DNA from: Anaerolineales bacterium UBA5797
GTDB lineage: Bacteria > Chloroflexota > Anaerolineae > Anaerolineales > Villigracilaceae
Length of the DNA stretch: 64,000 nt
Direction: 5' to 3'
NCBI GenBank assembly: GCA_002418205.1
Contig: DIDP01000087.1
Span: 1-64,000, forward strand
A program made the position numbers and the translations under genes. A model generated the notes under the pieces. The model made no database searches. It saw only the letters and a program-made list of their open reading frames with translations, and was not told the DNA's origin. Shown one piece after another: positions 33,412 to 41,708 of the stretch. Position 1 is the first letter of the stretch. Each line of letters begins with the position of its first letter.

Positions 33412-33996
33412 TCATTGGGTTTGCAGCGGCGCGGAAAAGAGCTGGGTATAAACTGCGCCGCCCGGTTTCAGGTCGCTTTTATAAAGTTTCACAGAGTCTA
33501 CTCTGGCAGTGCCGAGTGAGTCAACCTGCAACTCCTCGAGCGCCTGGCGGATCTTTTGCAGATCGGATGCGGAAATCTCCTGACGGACGCGCCCCACTGT
33601 CAGATGGGGGGAGAAGCCGCGCGATTCGGATTCATATCCCAGCTTTGCGGCTGCGGATTCAATCCCATGCTGGAACGCCTCCAACTCAGCCGGAGCCTGG
33701 ATCCCGATATAGATCACGCGCGGCCGCTTCAGGCTTGGGAAGGAGCCGAGTCCGCTTAAACGGATGTCGAATGCAGGGCAGGAGTCCGCTTCAGTGCGGA
33801 GCATTTGAGTCAGAATATCGATATTCGCAGGCGAAACATCGCCGAGAAATTTCAGGGTCAGGTGGATGTTCTGCGAAGGCACCCAGCGGACCAGGGATGT
33901 CCCAATGGATTTGCGGAGTCGATCGGTATGTTCTTGGATGACCGCCTGTAAACGAGGAGGGATGTCCACCGCTATGAAGGTGCGAATCAGGCTCAT
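33412..33996 (-). CDS. thpR: RNA 2',3'-cyclic phosphodiesterase (2H family)
   Basis: A 194-residue 2H phosphoesterase with the start RTFIAVDIPP and the two catalytic HXTX motifs, HLTL (in NIHLTLKFLG) and HLTV (in SPHLTVGRV). ThpR/LigT enzymes open 2',3'-cyclic phosphate ends of RNA or tRNA halves. It lies directly downstream of the response regulator gene (4 bp) and upstream of rsfS, whose ribosome-binding site overlaps its stop. Confidence 0.93.
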   Translation of the reverse strand: MSLIRTFIAVDIPPRLQAVIQEHTDRLRKSIGTSLVRWVPSQNIHLTLKFLGDVSPANIDILTQMLRTEADSCPAFDIRLSGLGSFPSLKRPRVIYIGIQAPAELEAFQHGIESAAAKLGYESESRGFSPHLTVGRVRQEISASDLQKIRQALEELQVDSLGTARVDSVKLYKSDLKPGGAVYTQLFSAPLQTQ

Positions 33997-34000
33997 GTTC

Positions 34001-34381
34001 TCAGGCGGTGGTGGAGCCGAGCGCGCGCTCGACCGCTTCCTTGAGCTCGATGTAACCGACCGGTTTGGTGAGGTAGGTAAAGGCGCCCGCCTCCATGCCG
34101 TTCTTGATGTCGGTGGGCATGCTCTTGGCGGTCACAACGATGACAGGAATACCGGCAAGGTTCGGGTCATTCTGCATTTTGCGGAGGATATCCAGTCCCG
34201 AGATCTCGGGCATCATGATGTCCAACAGAACAACATCCGGTTTGTTCTCGGTCATCATGGCGATGGCTGGCGCGCTTTTTGATGTTTTGAGGACGCGAAA
34301 ACCGCTGACCCGCATCATCTCTGCGAACAGTTCAGCGGCATCCTCCTCGTCTTCGATGATCATGACGGTTTTATCTGTCAT
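34001..34381 (-). CDS. Single-domain response regulator receiver
   Basis: A 126-residue CheY-like receiver: acidic pocket Glu10-Asp11-Glu12, phosphoacceptor Asp54 in VVLLDIMMPE, the T/S switch in VVTAKS and the conserved Lys in YLTKPVG. There is no output domain. The start at 34381 gives the usual receiver N-terminus; a longer upstream frame is not receiver-like. The histidine kinase at 39.5 kb is a possible but unproven partner. Confidence 0.93.
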   Translation of the reverse strand: MTDKTVMIIEDEEDAAELFAEMMRVSGFRVLKTSKSAPAIAMMTENKPDVVLLDIMMPEISGLDILRKMQNDPNLAGIPVIVVTAKSMPTDIKNGMEAGAFTYLTKPVGYIELKEAVERALGSTTA

Positions 34382-34525
34382 CGAAAGTAACGATAGCATA
34401 AGAGCATGGAAATCGCAAGAGTGTAACCGTAGGAGTGAAAGTTGTAAGAATATCCGCCGATCATCCATCCATGAAACTGACAGTCGGCTCGCCTCGATTG
34501 TCAACTTGTGATCATTGGAGGTACG

Positions 34526-35041
34526 ATGAGTGAATTGACCGATTTTCGCGCGGAGAAGGATGAGTTTTTCGCCCGCCACCCGCAGAGTCCATTGACTCCG
34601 GAACAGAAACGCGGTTTTATCGGACTGCAATATTTCCCTGAGAATGATGACCTGCGGCTTGAAGTCAAGGTGGAGCCTTTTGAAGATCAACAGCCGCTTC
34701 AAATGCAGACCACGACCGGTGGGGTGCAGATGTATGTCCGTTATGGACGGTTCAAGTTCCAGGTGGATGGACAGGAGGCGGAGTTGACGATCTACCAGAA
34801 TGAGAACGGATATTTCCTTCCGTTCGTCGATGCGCTGGCTGGCAGGGAGACGTATCCTGCCGGGCGGTATCTCGAGCCGGAGGCCCTGCCCGGCAATCAT
34901 TTCATCGTGGATTTCAACCTCGCCTACAACCCGTATTGCGCATACAATGAAATGTGGTCCTGCCCGATCACCCCGGCGGAAAACCGCTTGAAGGTCCCCA
35001 TTCGGGCTGGGGAGAAGATCTTTGACGGCACATCACATTAA
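34526..35041 (+). CDS. DUF1684 protein
   Basis: A 171-residue protein with the DUF1684 signature: an N-terminal FRAEKDEFFARHPQSPL, a beta-rich core (ENDDLRLEVKVEPF, GRFKFQVDGQEAELTIYQNE) and the C-terminal YNPYCAYNEMWSCPITPAENRL. DUF1684 proteins are of unknown function. The ATG at 34526 has a TTGGAGG site; three short codons upstream have none. It is followed by a strong bidirectional terminator. Confidence 0.9.
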   Translation: MSELTDFRAEKDEFFARHPQSPLTPEQKRGFIGLQYFPENDDLRLEVKVEPFEDQQPLQMQTTTGGVQMYVRYGRFKFQVDGQEAELTIYQNENGYFLPFVDALAGRETYPAGRYLEPEALPGNHFIVDFNLAYNPYCAYNEMWSCPITPAENRLKVPIRAGEKIFDGTSH

Positions 35042-35052
35042 TATCTATCGGA

Positions 35053-35084
35053 TAAAAAAAACGACGGGCGACCCGTCGTTTTTT
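35053..35084. terminator. Bidirectional rho-independent terminator
   Basis: AAAAAAAA then ACGACGGG (35061-35068) pairs with CCCGTCGT (35072-35079) and T residues follow. It serves the DUF1684 gene on the plus strand and the anti-sigma gene on the minus strand, which converge here. Confidence 0.92.
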
Positions 35085-35374
35085 CACTTCTTTTCCTTTT
35101 CGTTGAGCACATCCAGAAGCGCCTCATATTCCTCACAACATTCATGGCAGATATCGAGATGCTCCCGGATCAACGGCATCAGGCGGGCCGCGTCCTTTTT
35201 ATCCACTTCACATTCGACATATTCATCCAGTTTTGAGTAGATTTCAGTGCAGGAGGCGTCCTCTTCGCGCACGTTTTCGAGCACGCGCAGAAAACCCAGA
35301 ACAGCCTCGTTCGAGAGTTCCTTGTGTGGACTTAAGCTGTTCCTGATATTTTGGATAATTTCTTTGATGTTCAT
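35084..35374 (-). CDS. Zinc-finger anti-sigma factor-like protein
   Basis: A 96-residue soluble protein with HLDICHECCEEYEALL near residue 72, the HX3CX2C zinc motif of zf-HC2/ZAS anti-sigma domains. No membrane helix is present. It lies 32 bp downstream of an ECF-type sigma factor gene on the same strand, which supports a role in holding that sigma factor, possibly released by oxidation of the zinc cysteines. Confidence 0.85.
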   Translation of the reverse strand: MNIKEIIQNIRNSLSPHKELSNEAVLGFLRVLENVREEDASCTEIYSKLDEYVECEVDKKDAARLMPLIREHLDICHECCEEYEALLDVLNEKEKK

Positions 35375-35406
35375 ACGTGGATATGACGGTTAATAATTTA
35401 TTAATC

Positions 35407-36045
35407 TTACTTGTTTTCAAATAATGACAATACGTCGTGCGGTGTGATGTCTTCCGCTGAAAGCCGCTTGCGCAATCGCAGACGGGCGTCATGCAATAAT
35501 TTATACAATGCATTGCGGTTGGTTTTTAATTTCCGGGCGGCTTCCTCCATCGGGATGTCCTGGATGGCAAGCAGGGTCAGCGCCCGGCGCTGGCGGTCCG
35601 TCAACTCTTCTTCAATGATCCTGCGTACATGGGCGATCATGTCCATGCGTTCTGCGGAGGTTTCCGGTCCGGCAGTCGGGTCGGCAAGCAGTCCCTGCGG
35701 CGGCGGGATATCCTCGTTTTCGGTCAACTCATCCAGGGATGAGTCGCGCCAGCGCTTGCGGCGTAGTTCTGTCAGGGCGATCCGCACCGCGATCTTGTGC
35801 ACCCAGGTTGTAAATTGACTGCGTCCCTCGAACGTATCCAACTGGTCCAGAACGCGCAATAAGGTTTCCTGGGTCACTTCCTCCACCAACGCTTCGAATT
35901 GGGGCTGACTGGGGGACAGCCAGCGCGAAAGTGCGTAGGGCAGCCCCTTTTTTATGATGACTCGCAGATCTTCAAGCGCCGCGTTCTTAACTTCCCCCTC
36001 TGCGCGCAAATCCGACAGCCATTCTTCGTTGGTTCGTGTTGTCAT
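35407..36045 (-). CDS. ECF-type RNA polymerase sigma factor
   Basis: A 212-residue sigma-70 family protein: region 2 (FEALVEEVTQETLLRVLDQLDTFEGRSQFTTWVHKIAVRIA, seen in two parts) and region 4 (LTDRQRRALTLLAIQDIPMEEAARKLKTNRNALYKLLHDARLRL). It is longer than the sigma factor at 22.2 kb and of another subgroup. A TATAAT box lies nine bases upstream of its ATG, so its mRNA is probably leaderless. The zinc-type anti-sigma gene follows. Confidence 0.93.
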   Translation of the reverse strand: MTTRTNEEWLSDLRAEGEVKNAALEDLRVIIKKGLPYALSRWLSPSQPQFEALVEEVTQETLLRVLDQLDTFEGRSQFTTWVHKIAVRIALTELRRKRWRDSSLDELTENEDIPPPQGLLADPTAGPETSAERMDMIAHVRRIIEEELTDRQRRALTLLAIQDIPMEEAARKLKTNRNALYKLLHDARLRLRKRLSAEDITPHDVLSLFENK

Positions 36046-36054
36046 GTGCGGGAG

Positions 36055-36060
36055 ATTATA
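36055..36060 (-). promoter_or_regulatory. -10 box of a leaderless sigma factor promoter
   Basis: A perfect TATAAT on the minus strand ends nine bases before the sigma factor ATG at 36045. A TTTCAA hexamer lies 18 bp upstream as a weak -35. There is no ribosome-binding site. Confidence 0.6.
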
Positions 36061-36116
36061 AATCAGGTTCGTCCCTTTTTGAAATCTCTTACAACTCTCT
36101 TACAGTCGGGGAAAAC

Positions 36117-36145
36117 AAAGACGAGCCAGATACTGGCTCGTCTTT
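36117..36145 (-). terminator. Rho-independent terminator of the tRNA-Val gene
   Basis: AAAGACGAGCCAG (36117-36129) pairs perfectly with CTGGCTCGTCTTT (36133-36145). On the minus strand it follows the tRNA directly and is trailed by GTTTTC. Confidence 0.85.
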
Positions 36146-36146
36146 G

Positions 36147-36220
36147 TGGGCGCACAGGGACTCGAACCCCGGACCTCATGTGTGTGATACATGCGCTCTA
36201 ACCAACTGAGCTATGCGCCC
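36147..36220 (-). tRNA. tRNA-Val (anticodon CAC)
   Basis: A 74-nt cloverleaf on the minus strand: acceptor GGGCGCA pairs with TGCGCCC, D-arm GCTCAGTTGGTTAGAGC, anticodon arm CATGT-ATCACAC-ACATG with anticodon CAC, and T-arm CGGGGTTCGAGTCCCTG with the GTTCGAG loop. The CCA end is not encoded. It stands alone with its own terminator. Confidence 0.96.
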
Positions 36221-36301
36221 GACGAAGCGACGCAGATTATAGCCGAGATAAACCTGTTCTGCAAGTAACCCGCTTCTTCCTGGAAGATGACAGGGCTGAG
36301 T

Positions 36302-37444
36302 TTATGGAGGAGGCAGCACATCCCACGGATTGACGAAGGACGAGATCGCCCGGATCTCGAAGTGCAGATGCGATCCGCTGGAATTGCCGGTATTGCCGAT
36401 CGCGCCGATCACATCCCCCTGACCAACGCTTTGTCCGCAGCCCACGTTGTAGGCACTCAAGTGCGCGTACAAAGACTGGAAGCCGGACCCGTGATCGATC
36501 ATGATCATGTTGCCGTAGCCGTAATTGTTCCAGCCCGCATACACCACCACGCCCGCGTCGGTGGCATAGACCCCCTCGCCTTCATTGCCTGCGATATCGA
36601 TGCCCCAGTGGTTCGTGCTGGGAGAGTAATCGAACCCGGATAGATAATGTTTGTTCGAGGGCCAGATAAATGTACCGAAACCGACCGCGCCGCCGGAGAT
36701 CGGGTCACATGCACCGGGACCGAGCACGCGCGCCGATGCGGGGTTTTCACGCGTCACGCCCAACGGCGCGCTCCATGATATGAATTCGCGCCTGCCGCCC
36801 GGGATGAACAGCCACGTGCCCGGCGCGATATTCGGGTTGGCAAAATCGCCAATGGTCGCCAGGTCAAGCCCGTTGCCGGGATAATCGATGATATCCTCCG
36901 GCGTGACGCCGTAATATTTCGAAATGCCGTTCAAACCTTCGCCCTGCTGCCACTCGTGATAGGTCCCATCCGATGGCAAAATGTTCAGTTCCTGCCCGGG
37001 CTTCAAAGCGTGCGGGTCATCCAACAAAATATAATAATTGCCCCAGAGGATCGTCTCCGGTTTCAGCCCAAACTTCTCGGCGATTCCAAAGACCGTGTCG
37101 CCTTCCAAAACCGTGTACTTGATCACCTCCTGCCGCGGTCGCGATGGGATGATGGTATGTTCGCGCGCCAACCGCGGGATGCCGTCGAACGCGTCCACGA
37201 GGGGCTGGGGGATGGTTCCGCCTCCTGCCGCAACGACGGTTGGCACCGTTACCGGTTCATTGACCTCCACCCCGGCCTCTGCCGATTGGCGATAATACAA
37301 CTGGACGAGCCAGATCACGCCTCCGAGCAATGCAATGGACAGGAGAGCCGTCCCTGTTCGCAGAATGGATTCGCCCAGGCCGATCTGGATCAATAGATCG
37401 AAAAAACGCGAAAAAATACCGCGTGGATTTGAATCGTTACTCAT
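36302..37444 (-). CDS. Membrane-anchored LysM-M23 metallopeptidase
   Basis: A 380-residue cell-wall peptidase. One transmembrane helix lies near residues 30-52, then two LysM-like peptidoglycan-binding repeats (KYTVLEGDTVFGIAEKFGL and WQQGEGLNGISKYYGV), then an M23 domain with the zinc/catalytic residues in NHWGIDIAG and HLHFEI. It probably cuts peptidoglycan cross-links or acts as a division/wall remodelling activator. It stands alone on the minus strand, upstream of the tRNA-Val gene. Confidence 0.93.
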   Translation of the reverse strand: MSNDSNPRGIFSRFFDLLIQIGLGESILRTGTALLSIALLGGVIWLVQLYYRQSAEAGVEVNEPVTVPTVVAAGGGTIPQPLVDAFDGIPRLAREHTIIPSRPRQEVIKYTVLEGDTVFGIAEKFGLKPETILWGNYYILLDDPHALKPGQELNILPSDGTYHEWQQGEGLNGISKYYGVTPEDIIDYPGNGLDLATIGDFANPNIAPGTWLFIPGGRREFISWSAPLGVTRENPASARVLGPGACDPISGGAVGFGTFIWPSNKHYLSGFDYSPSTNHWGIDIAGNEGEGVYATDAGVVVYAGWNNYGYGNMIMIDHGSGFQSLYAHLSAYNVGCGQSVGQGDVIGAIGNTGNSSGSHLHFEIRAISSFVNPWDVLPPP

Positions 37445-37522
37445 GGATTGCTATTCTCCGGGGAGCATCATACCGTCCGCAAAAAACACAGTCAAGCCGC
37501 AGGTTCAAACGCTAACCTGACA

Positions 37523-38782
37523 TTAACCCGACGATTTACGTACGGTGCCAAAGATCAGCCTGATCAACAGAATACCGAGCAGACAGATCGCACCCCCGAT
37601 CGTTACAGTGACAGGCACGTTCCAGGTCTGTGCCATCCAGCCGATGACGAGGCTCCCGAATGGGGCCACACCCTGCAATGCCCAAAAATAGACACTGAAC
37701 ACCCGCCCGCGCAGCCCGTTCGGCACATCCACCTGGATCATTGTATTCATGGTGACGAGTTGAATCACCGTGCCCCAGCCGATGAACATCAGCAGAAATA
37801 ATGCAAAATTGAGGTTCTTTGCAAACCCCAATGCGATGAGGGGCAGCACGAAAGCCGCCTGTCCGATCTTAAGCAGTTTGTCCTTGTTCGATGAATGCAG
37901 GGATGCCGCGAGCAATGCCGCGACCAATGCCCCAACTCCCTGTGCGGCATAGAGGTTGCTCGTGCGGGCTGCGATCATGGTTTCCGTATCCAATGCGGTT
38001 TTCAATACATCCCGCGCCATCGCGGGGATTTGTTGTATCAACGGGATGCCAAAAAAGCCGACCAGCGCCGCCATCAATATGACGGATGAAACGACCGCGT
38101 TCCTGCGGATGTAGGCGAGCCCCTCCTTGAACTCCCTTCGAATATCGCGCCCCTCAACCTGTTCCTGCTCGACCTTATACCTCGTTCTGGCGGCAAATAA
38201 CCCGGCGATGACAAAGATAAAACTGATGCCGTTCACCAGAAACACACTCCCTTCGTTGCCTGTCGCGGTGATCAACCATGCCGCGACCAATGGACCCAGT
38301 ACGCGCCCGACGTTGAAGGCAGTCGTCTGCAGGGCGATCGCGCTGGGCAGGGATTCGCGCCCTGCCAGTTCGATGAGCATGGATTGCCGGGCGGTGACTT
38401 CGATGGAAACCGCCGAGCCGAAGAAAAAGGACAGCGCCACGATGTGCCAGATCTCGATGCGTCCTGAATATGCAAGGAAGGCAAGCCCGAATGCCTGAAG
38501 GGACATGATGGATTGAAAGAGGATGACGGTCCTGCGTTTGTCCCAGCGTTCGACCAGGACACCGGCTGGCAATGCAAACAACAGGGTCGGCAGTGTGTTC
38601 GAGAACCCGATCAATCCCAGATCCAGCGGGCGACCCGAGATGCGATACGCCAGATAGGGAAGGGCGGTTGCTTGCATCCACGTGCCGATGACCGAAACAA
38701 GTTGACCGATGACGAAAATGACAAAATCCCGCGAAGCCAGCGCGGGAAAGCGGCGGATGATTATGGCTTTGATTCGATTCAC
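37523..38782 (-). CDS. Major facilitator superfamily transporter (MFS_3/EntS-like)
   Basis: A 419-residue protein with twelve hydrophobic segments and the MFS_3 features: LASRDFVIFVIGQLVSVIGTWMQATALPYLAYRIS at the start (two pieces), the loop 2-3 motif GVLVERWDKRRTV, and the ARQSMLIELAGRESLPSAIALQTTAFNVGRVLGP helix pair. The family contains siderophore and drug exporters. The substrate is unknown. Neighbours (M23 peptidase, HMCES-like protein) give no hint. Confidence 0.92.
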   Translation of the reverse strand: MNRIKAIIIRRFPALASRDFVIFVIGQLVSVIGTWMQATALPYLAYRISGRPLDLGLIGFSNTLPTLLFALPAGVLVERWDKRRTVILFQSIMSLQAFGLAFLAYSGRIEIWHIVALSFFFGSAVSIEVTARQSMLIELAGRESLPSAIALQTTAFNVGRVLGPLVAAWLITATGNEGSVFLVNGISFIFVIAGLFAARTRYKVEQEQVEGRDIRREFKEGLAYIRRNAVVSSVILMAALVGFFGIPLIQQIPAMARDVLKTALDTETMIAARTSNLYAAQGVGALVAALLAASLHSSNKDKLLKIGQAAFVLPLIALGFAKNLNFALFLLMFIGWGTVIQLVTMNTMIQVDVPNGLRGRVFSVYFWALQGVAPFGSLVIGWMAQTWNVPVTVTIGGAICLLGILLIRLIFGTVRKSSG

Positions 38783-38805
38783 TGTGAATGCGGCTGGATA
38801 AACGG

Positions 38806-39483
38806 TCAGTTGATTTTATATGGTACAACCAGTTCGGGCGATTCGTTTCCGGGTTTGTTCACCAGCGTCGAAACAGGATAGGCGTCCATGGCTTCAGCGG
38901 GGAAGGGCTTGATGAGCGGGAGCAGGCTTTCGGGAGTCTGAGGCGTGGGTTCCAGCCACTTTTTGTAATCCCGCGGGTGGACGATCACAGGCATCCGGTT
39001 GTGAAGAGTCTGCATCAGTTCATTCGGCTCGGTGGTGATGATGGTGCAGGTCTTGATGTTCGAGCCGTCCGGGCTTTCCCAGGAATCCCATAAGCCGGCA
39101 AATGCAAAGGGCGTTCGATCCTTCAGGAAAATGAAGTGAGGCGTTTTTGTTTTTTTACCGGGAACGGATTTCCATTCGTAAAAGCCGTCCGCCAGGATGA
39201 GGCAGCGTTTGTATTTGAAGGAACCGCGGAAGGACGGTTTTTCTGCGACCGTTTCGCCGCGCGCATTGATGAGGCGGTTGCCGATGGCGGGGTCTTTTGC
39301 CCACATGGGGATGAGGCCCCAGATGAAGAAGTCTGCCGTGTTGTTGCCGTCGTTGGGGATGGCAAGCACCGGCTGGGATGGGGCAATGTTGTAACGCGGC
39401 GCGAACTTCGGAGGGAAGACATAGCCTTCGAATTGCTCCTTGAGTTCGGCCGGGTCAACGGTTAATGTAAATCGTCCGCACAT
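38806..39483 (-). CDS. SOS response-associated peptidase/HMCES-YedK abasic-site shield
   Basis: A 225-residue SRAP-domain protein. After removal of Met, Cys2 (MCGRFTL) forms a thiazolidine cross-link with abasic sites in single-stranded DNA; the other active-site residues are visible as N (PRYNIAPSQP), E (FYEWKS) and the C-terminal His in HNRMPVIV. The ATG at 39483 must be the start, because Cys2 has to be terminal. It follows the sensor kinase gene by 5 bp. With RuvB and the uracil-DNA glycosylase it is one of three DNA repair genes in the window. Confidence 0.95.
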   Translation of the reverse strand: MCGRFTLTVDPAELKEQFEGYVFPPKFAPRYNIAPSQPVLAIPNDGNNTADFFIWGLIPMWAKDPAIGNRLINARGETVAEKPSFRGSFKYKRCLILADGFYEWKSVPGKKTKTPHFIFLKDRTPFAFAGLWDSWESPDGSNIKTCTIITTEPNELMQTLHNRMPVIVHPRDYKKWLEPTPQTPESLLPLIKPFPAEAMDAYPVSTLVNKPGNESPELVVPYKIN

Positions 39484-39488
39484 GATGA

Positions 39489-41708
39489 TTACTCCTTGGT
39501 TTGCGCCAGGGGCAGGGTGAAATGGAACGTGGTGCCTTTGCCCTTCTCCGATTCTACCCAAATGCGCCCGTTATGTACCTCTATGATCCTTTTTACCAGT
39601 GCCAGACCCACGCCCGTCCCTTCGGTCTGCGAGTCGAGTTTGTTGAACAAGCCGAAGATGCGCTCGTGGAATTGGGGCTCGATCCCGATGCCGTTGTCGC
39701 GCACGTAAAAGATGGGACAGCCTCGTTCGTTCACGCCGCTGGTGCCGATCTCGATCCGTGGAATGACGCCGGGGGGCGAATATTTGGCGGCGTTGTCCAG
39801 CAGGTTTTGGACGACCTCGACGAGGCGGGCGCGGTCGCCTCGTATGACGGGGAAGTCCCTTTGGATCTCCACGATCGCATTCACCGCATCCAGCCTGCCG
39901 CGTACGTGATCTATGGCTTCATGGACGATCGTCTCGAAGGGCACATCCTCAGGCGGATTCATCAATCGACCGATCCGCGATAGTTCGAGCAGATCGTTGA
40001 GTAACAGCTGCATCTTTTCCGCGGCGCTCGAAATGCGCCGGACCGTACTCTTGATCCTGTCCATCCGGCCTTCCAGCGCATCCTTTTCAAGAAAACTGAG
40101 GAAGCCTGTGATCGTCACCAGCGGCGATTTGAGGTCATGCGAGACCGTATAGGTGAACTGTTCGAGTTCTGCATTCTTGGCTTCGAGTTCATCGATGAGG
40201 GACTGCCGGTGGTTCAACTCATCTTCGAGGGCGGTGTTCAATTTTGCGTTCTGGATCGCCAGACCGGCGTATCCGCCAAACAACTGCAATGCCTCCAATT
40301 GTTCAGAGGTGATGCGTCTGCCGGAGGGATGGTTATCCACTGCGATGATGGCGACCGGCTTGTCGCCTGCCCAGGCTGAGACCGCGGCGAAATCTTTCAC
40401 ATTATACATTTCATGCCCGTTGGATATTTCGAACTCCTTGCTGAAGTCATTTGTGAAGAATAATCCATCCGGGCGCTCGAGGGCACGCGTAAAAGAGGTG
40501 GGCTTATCCTGATCGAGCGATCTTGCATAGTTCCACTCTTCGACGATCCTGCCATTGTTGTCGGTTCCGAGGGTCCCTCTGACAGTGTTTGTCTCCTGAT
40601 CGTATAAAAAGATCCCCAGACGATCGAAGCCAAGGTCGTCGTGGACGCCCTGCCATATCTTTTCCAGTGTGGTTCGCAGCGAACTGACCTCGGTCATGCG
40701 CTTGCCGAGCTCCAGGACCTTTTGAAGGTAAGCCTGCCGCTGTGTTTCCCGGTCCTCGGTGATTTTGCGCTCCGTTATATCCTGTACTGCGCCAACGATC
40801 CCTCTCAGTTGATTCTTATCGGCATCCCAGACCGGATGAGCATAGACGCGAACCCAGCGGATCTCACCGTCTTTCATGAAGGTTCGCACCTCGGATGTGA
40901 TGGACTTGTTCCTTTGCAGGTTGTCCAGTTCCCTTTTATCCTTTTCCACATCATCGGGATGGAGACGCGCGTACCAGCCTCCTTCGGCAACATACTCCTC
41001 ATACGTGTATCCCGTGATCTGTTCAAAGGCTCCCGCCACCCAGTTCAAGCGCATGATGCCTTCTGCGTTCACTTCGGTGGAGAAGGTGTAATCGGAACTT
41101 ACCTTGGAGATCAGCCGGTACCGTTCCTCGCTTGCGCGGGCGCGGGCAAGCGCCTGCCTGACGCTCCGGGTTCCCAGATTCTGCAGGATCGCTCCAAACG
41201 GGAATAAGACGAGACTGATGATCCAGGTGGTGAGCGGCGAACCGACGAAGCCCGGACTTATTCCGCCCTGGGCTTGCACATACACCATCACAACACCTGC
41301 ACCAAGTGACAGGAGAGTAAATACGAGCGCGCTGGCCCCTCCCAGTAATATTCCAGAGATGGCAATGATAAGGGTATATCCAAGCAAATAGGCCTCTCCC
41401 TGCACACCGCTTCCCGTAAAGGCGGTAACTGTCAGGAAGGACCAGAAAATACCGACCTGCAGGATCGAAGCCAGTTTCACCTGTCCGCGCCGCATGAGGA
41501 TCAATAGCAGGATGTTGACCGACTCGGCGAACAGGGCTTGAATGGACGCTCTCTGAATGTTCTCGGGCGTCCATAGGAGTGCGTAAATGAAATAAGGGAT
41601 GGGCACCAGGATCAATGCCCATAAAATGACGTGCAGGATATACCCCTGCTGTCTTTTGGTCTCGTCCTCGAAGAGGGGAGGCGTAAGGATCGTCCTGATG
41701 AACTTCAT
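39489..41708 (-). CDS. Hybrid-sensing histidine kinase with membrane, PAS and GAF domains
   Basis: A 739-residue sensor kinase: N-terminal membrane region with about six helices (20-190), a PAS/PAC domain (195-315; RYRLISKVSSDYTF, VGAVQDITERK), a GAF domain (345-495), HisKA with the phosphorylated His in YTVSHDLKSPL (near 525), and a HATPase_c domain with the N box NLLDNAAKYSPP, DNGIGI and GTGVGLALVKRI. Its start overlaps the selB stop by four bases, so both are translated from one message. No response regulator is adjacent; the lone receiver at 34.0 kb is a candidate. Confidence 0.93.
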   Translation of the reverse strand: MKFIRTILTPPLFEDETKRQQGYILHVILWALILVPIPYFIYALLWTPENIQRASIQALFAESVNILLLILMRRGQVKLASILQVGIFWSFLTVTAFTGSGVQGEAYLLGYTLIIAISGILLGGASALVFTLLSLGAGVVMVYVQAQGGISPGFVGSPLTTWIISLVLFPFGAILQNLGTRSVRQALARARASEERYRLISKVSSDYTFSTEVNAEGIMRLNWVAGAFEQITGYTYEEYVAEGGWYARLHPDDVEKDKRELDNLQRNKSITSEVRTFMKDGEIRWVRVYAHPVWDADKNQLRGIVGAVQDITERKITEDRETQRQAYLQKVLELGKRMTEVSSLRTTLEKIWQGVHDDLGFDRLGIFLYDQETNTVRGTLGTDNNGRIVEEWNYARSLDQDKPTSFTRALERPDGLFFTNDFSKEFEISNGHEMYNVKDFAAVSAWAGDKPVAIIAVDNHPSGRRITSEQLEALQLFGGYAGLAIQNAKLNTALEDELNHRQSLIDELEAKNAELEQFTYTVSHDLKSPLVTITGFLSFLEKDALEGRMDRIKSTVRRISSAAEKMQLLLNDLLELSRIGRLMNPPEDVPFETIVHEAIDHVRGRLDAVNAIVEIQRDFPVIRGDRARLVEVVQNLLDNAAKYSPPGVIPRIEIGTSGVNERGCPIFYVRDNGIGIEPQFHERIFGLFNKLDSQTEGTGVGLALVKRIIEVHNGRIWVESEKGKGTTFHFTLPLAQTKE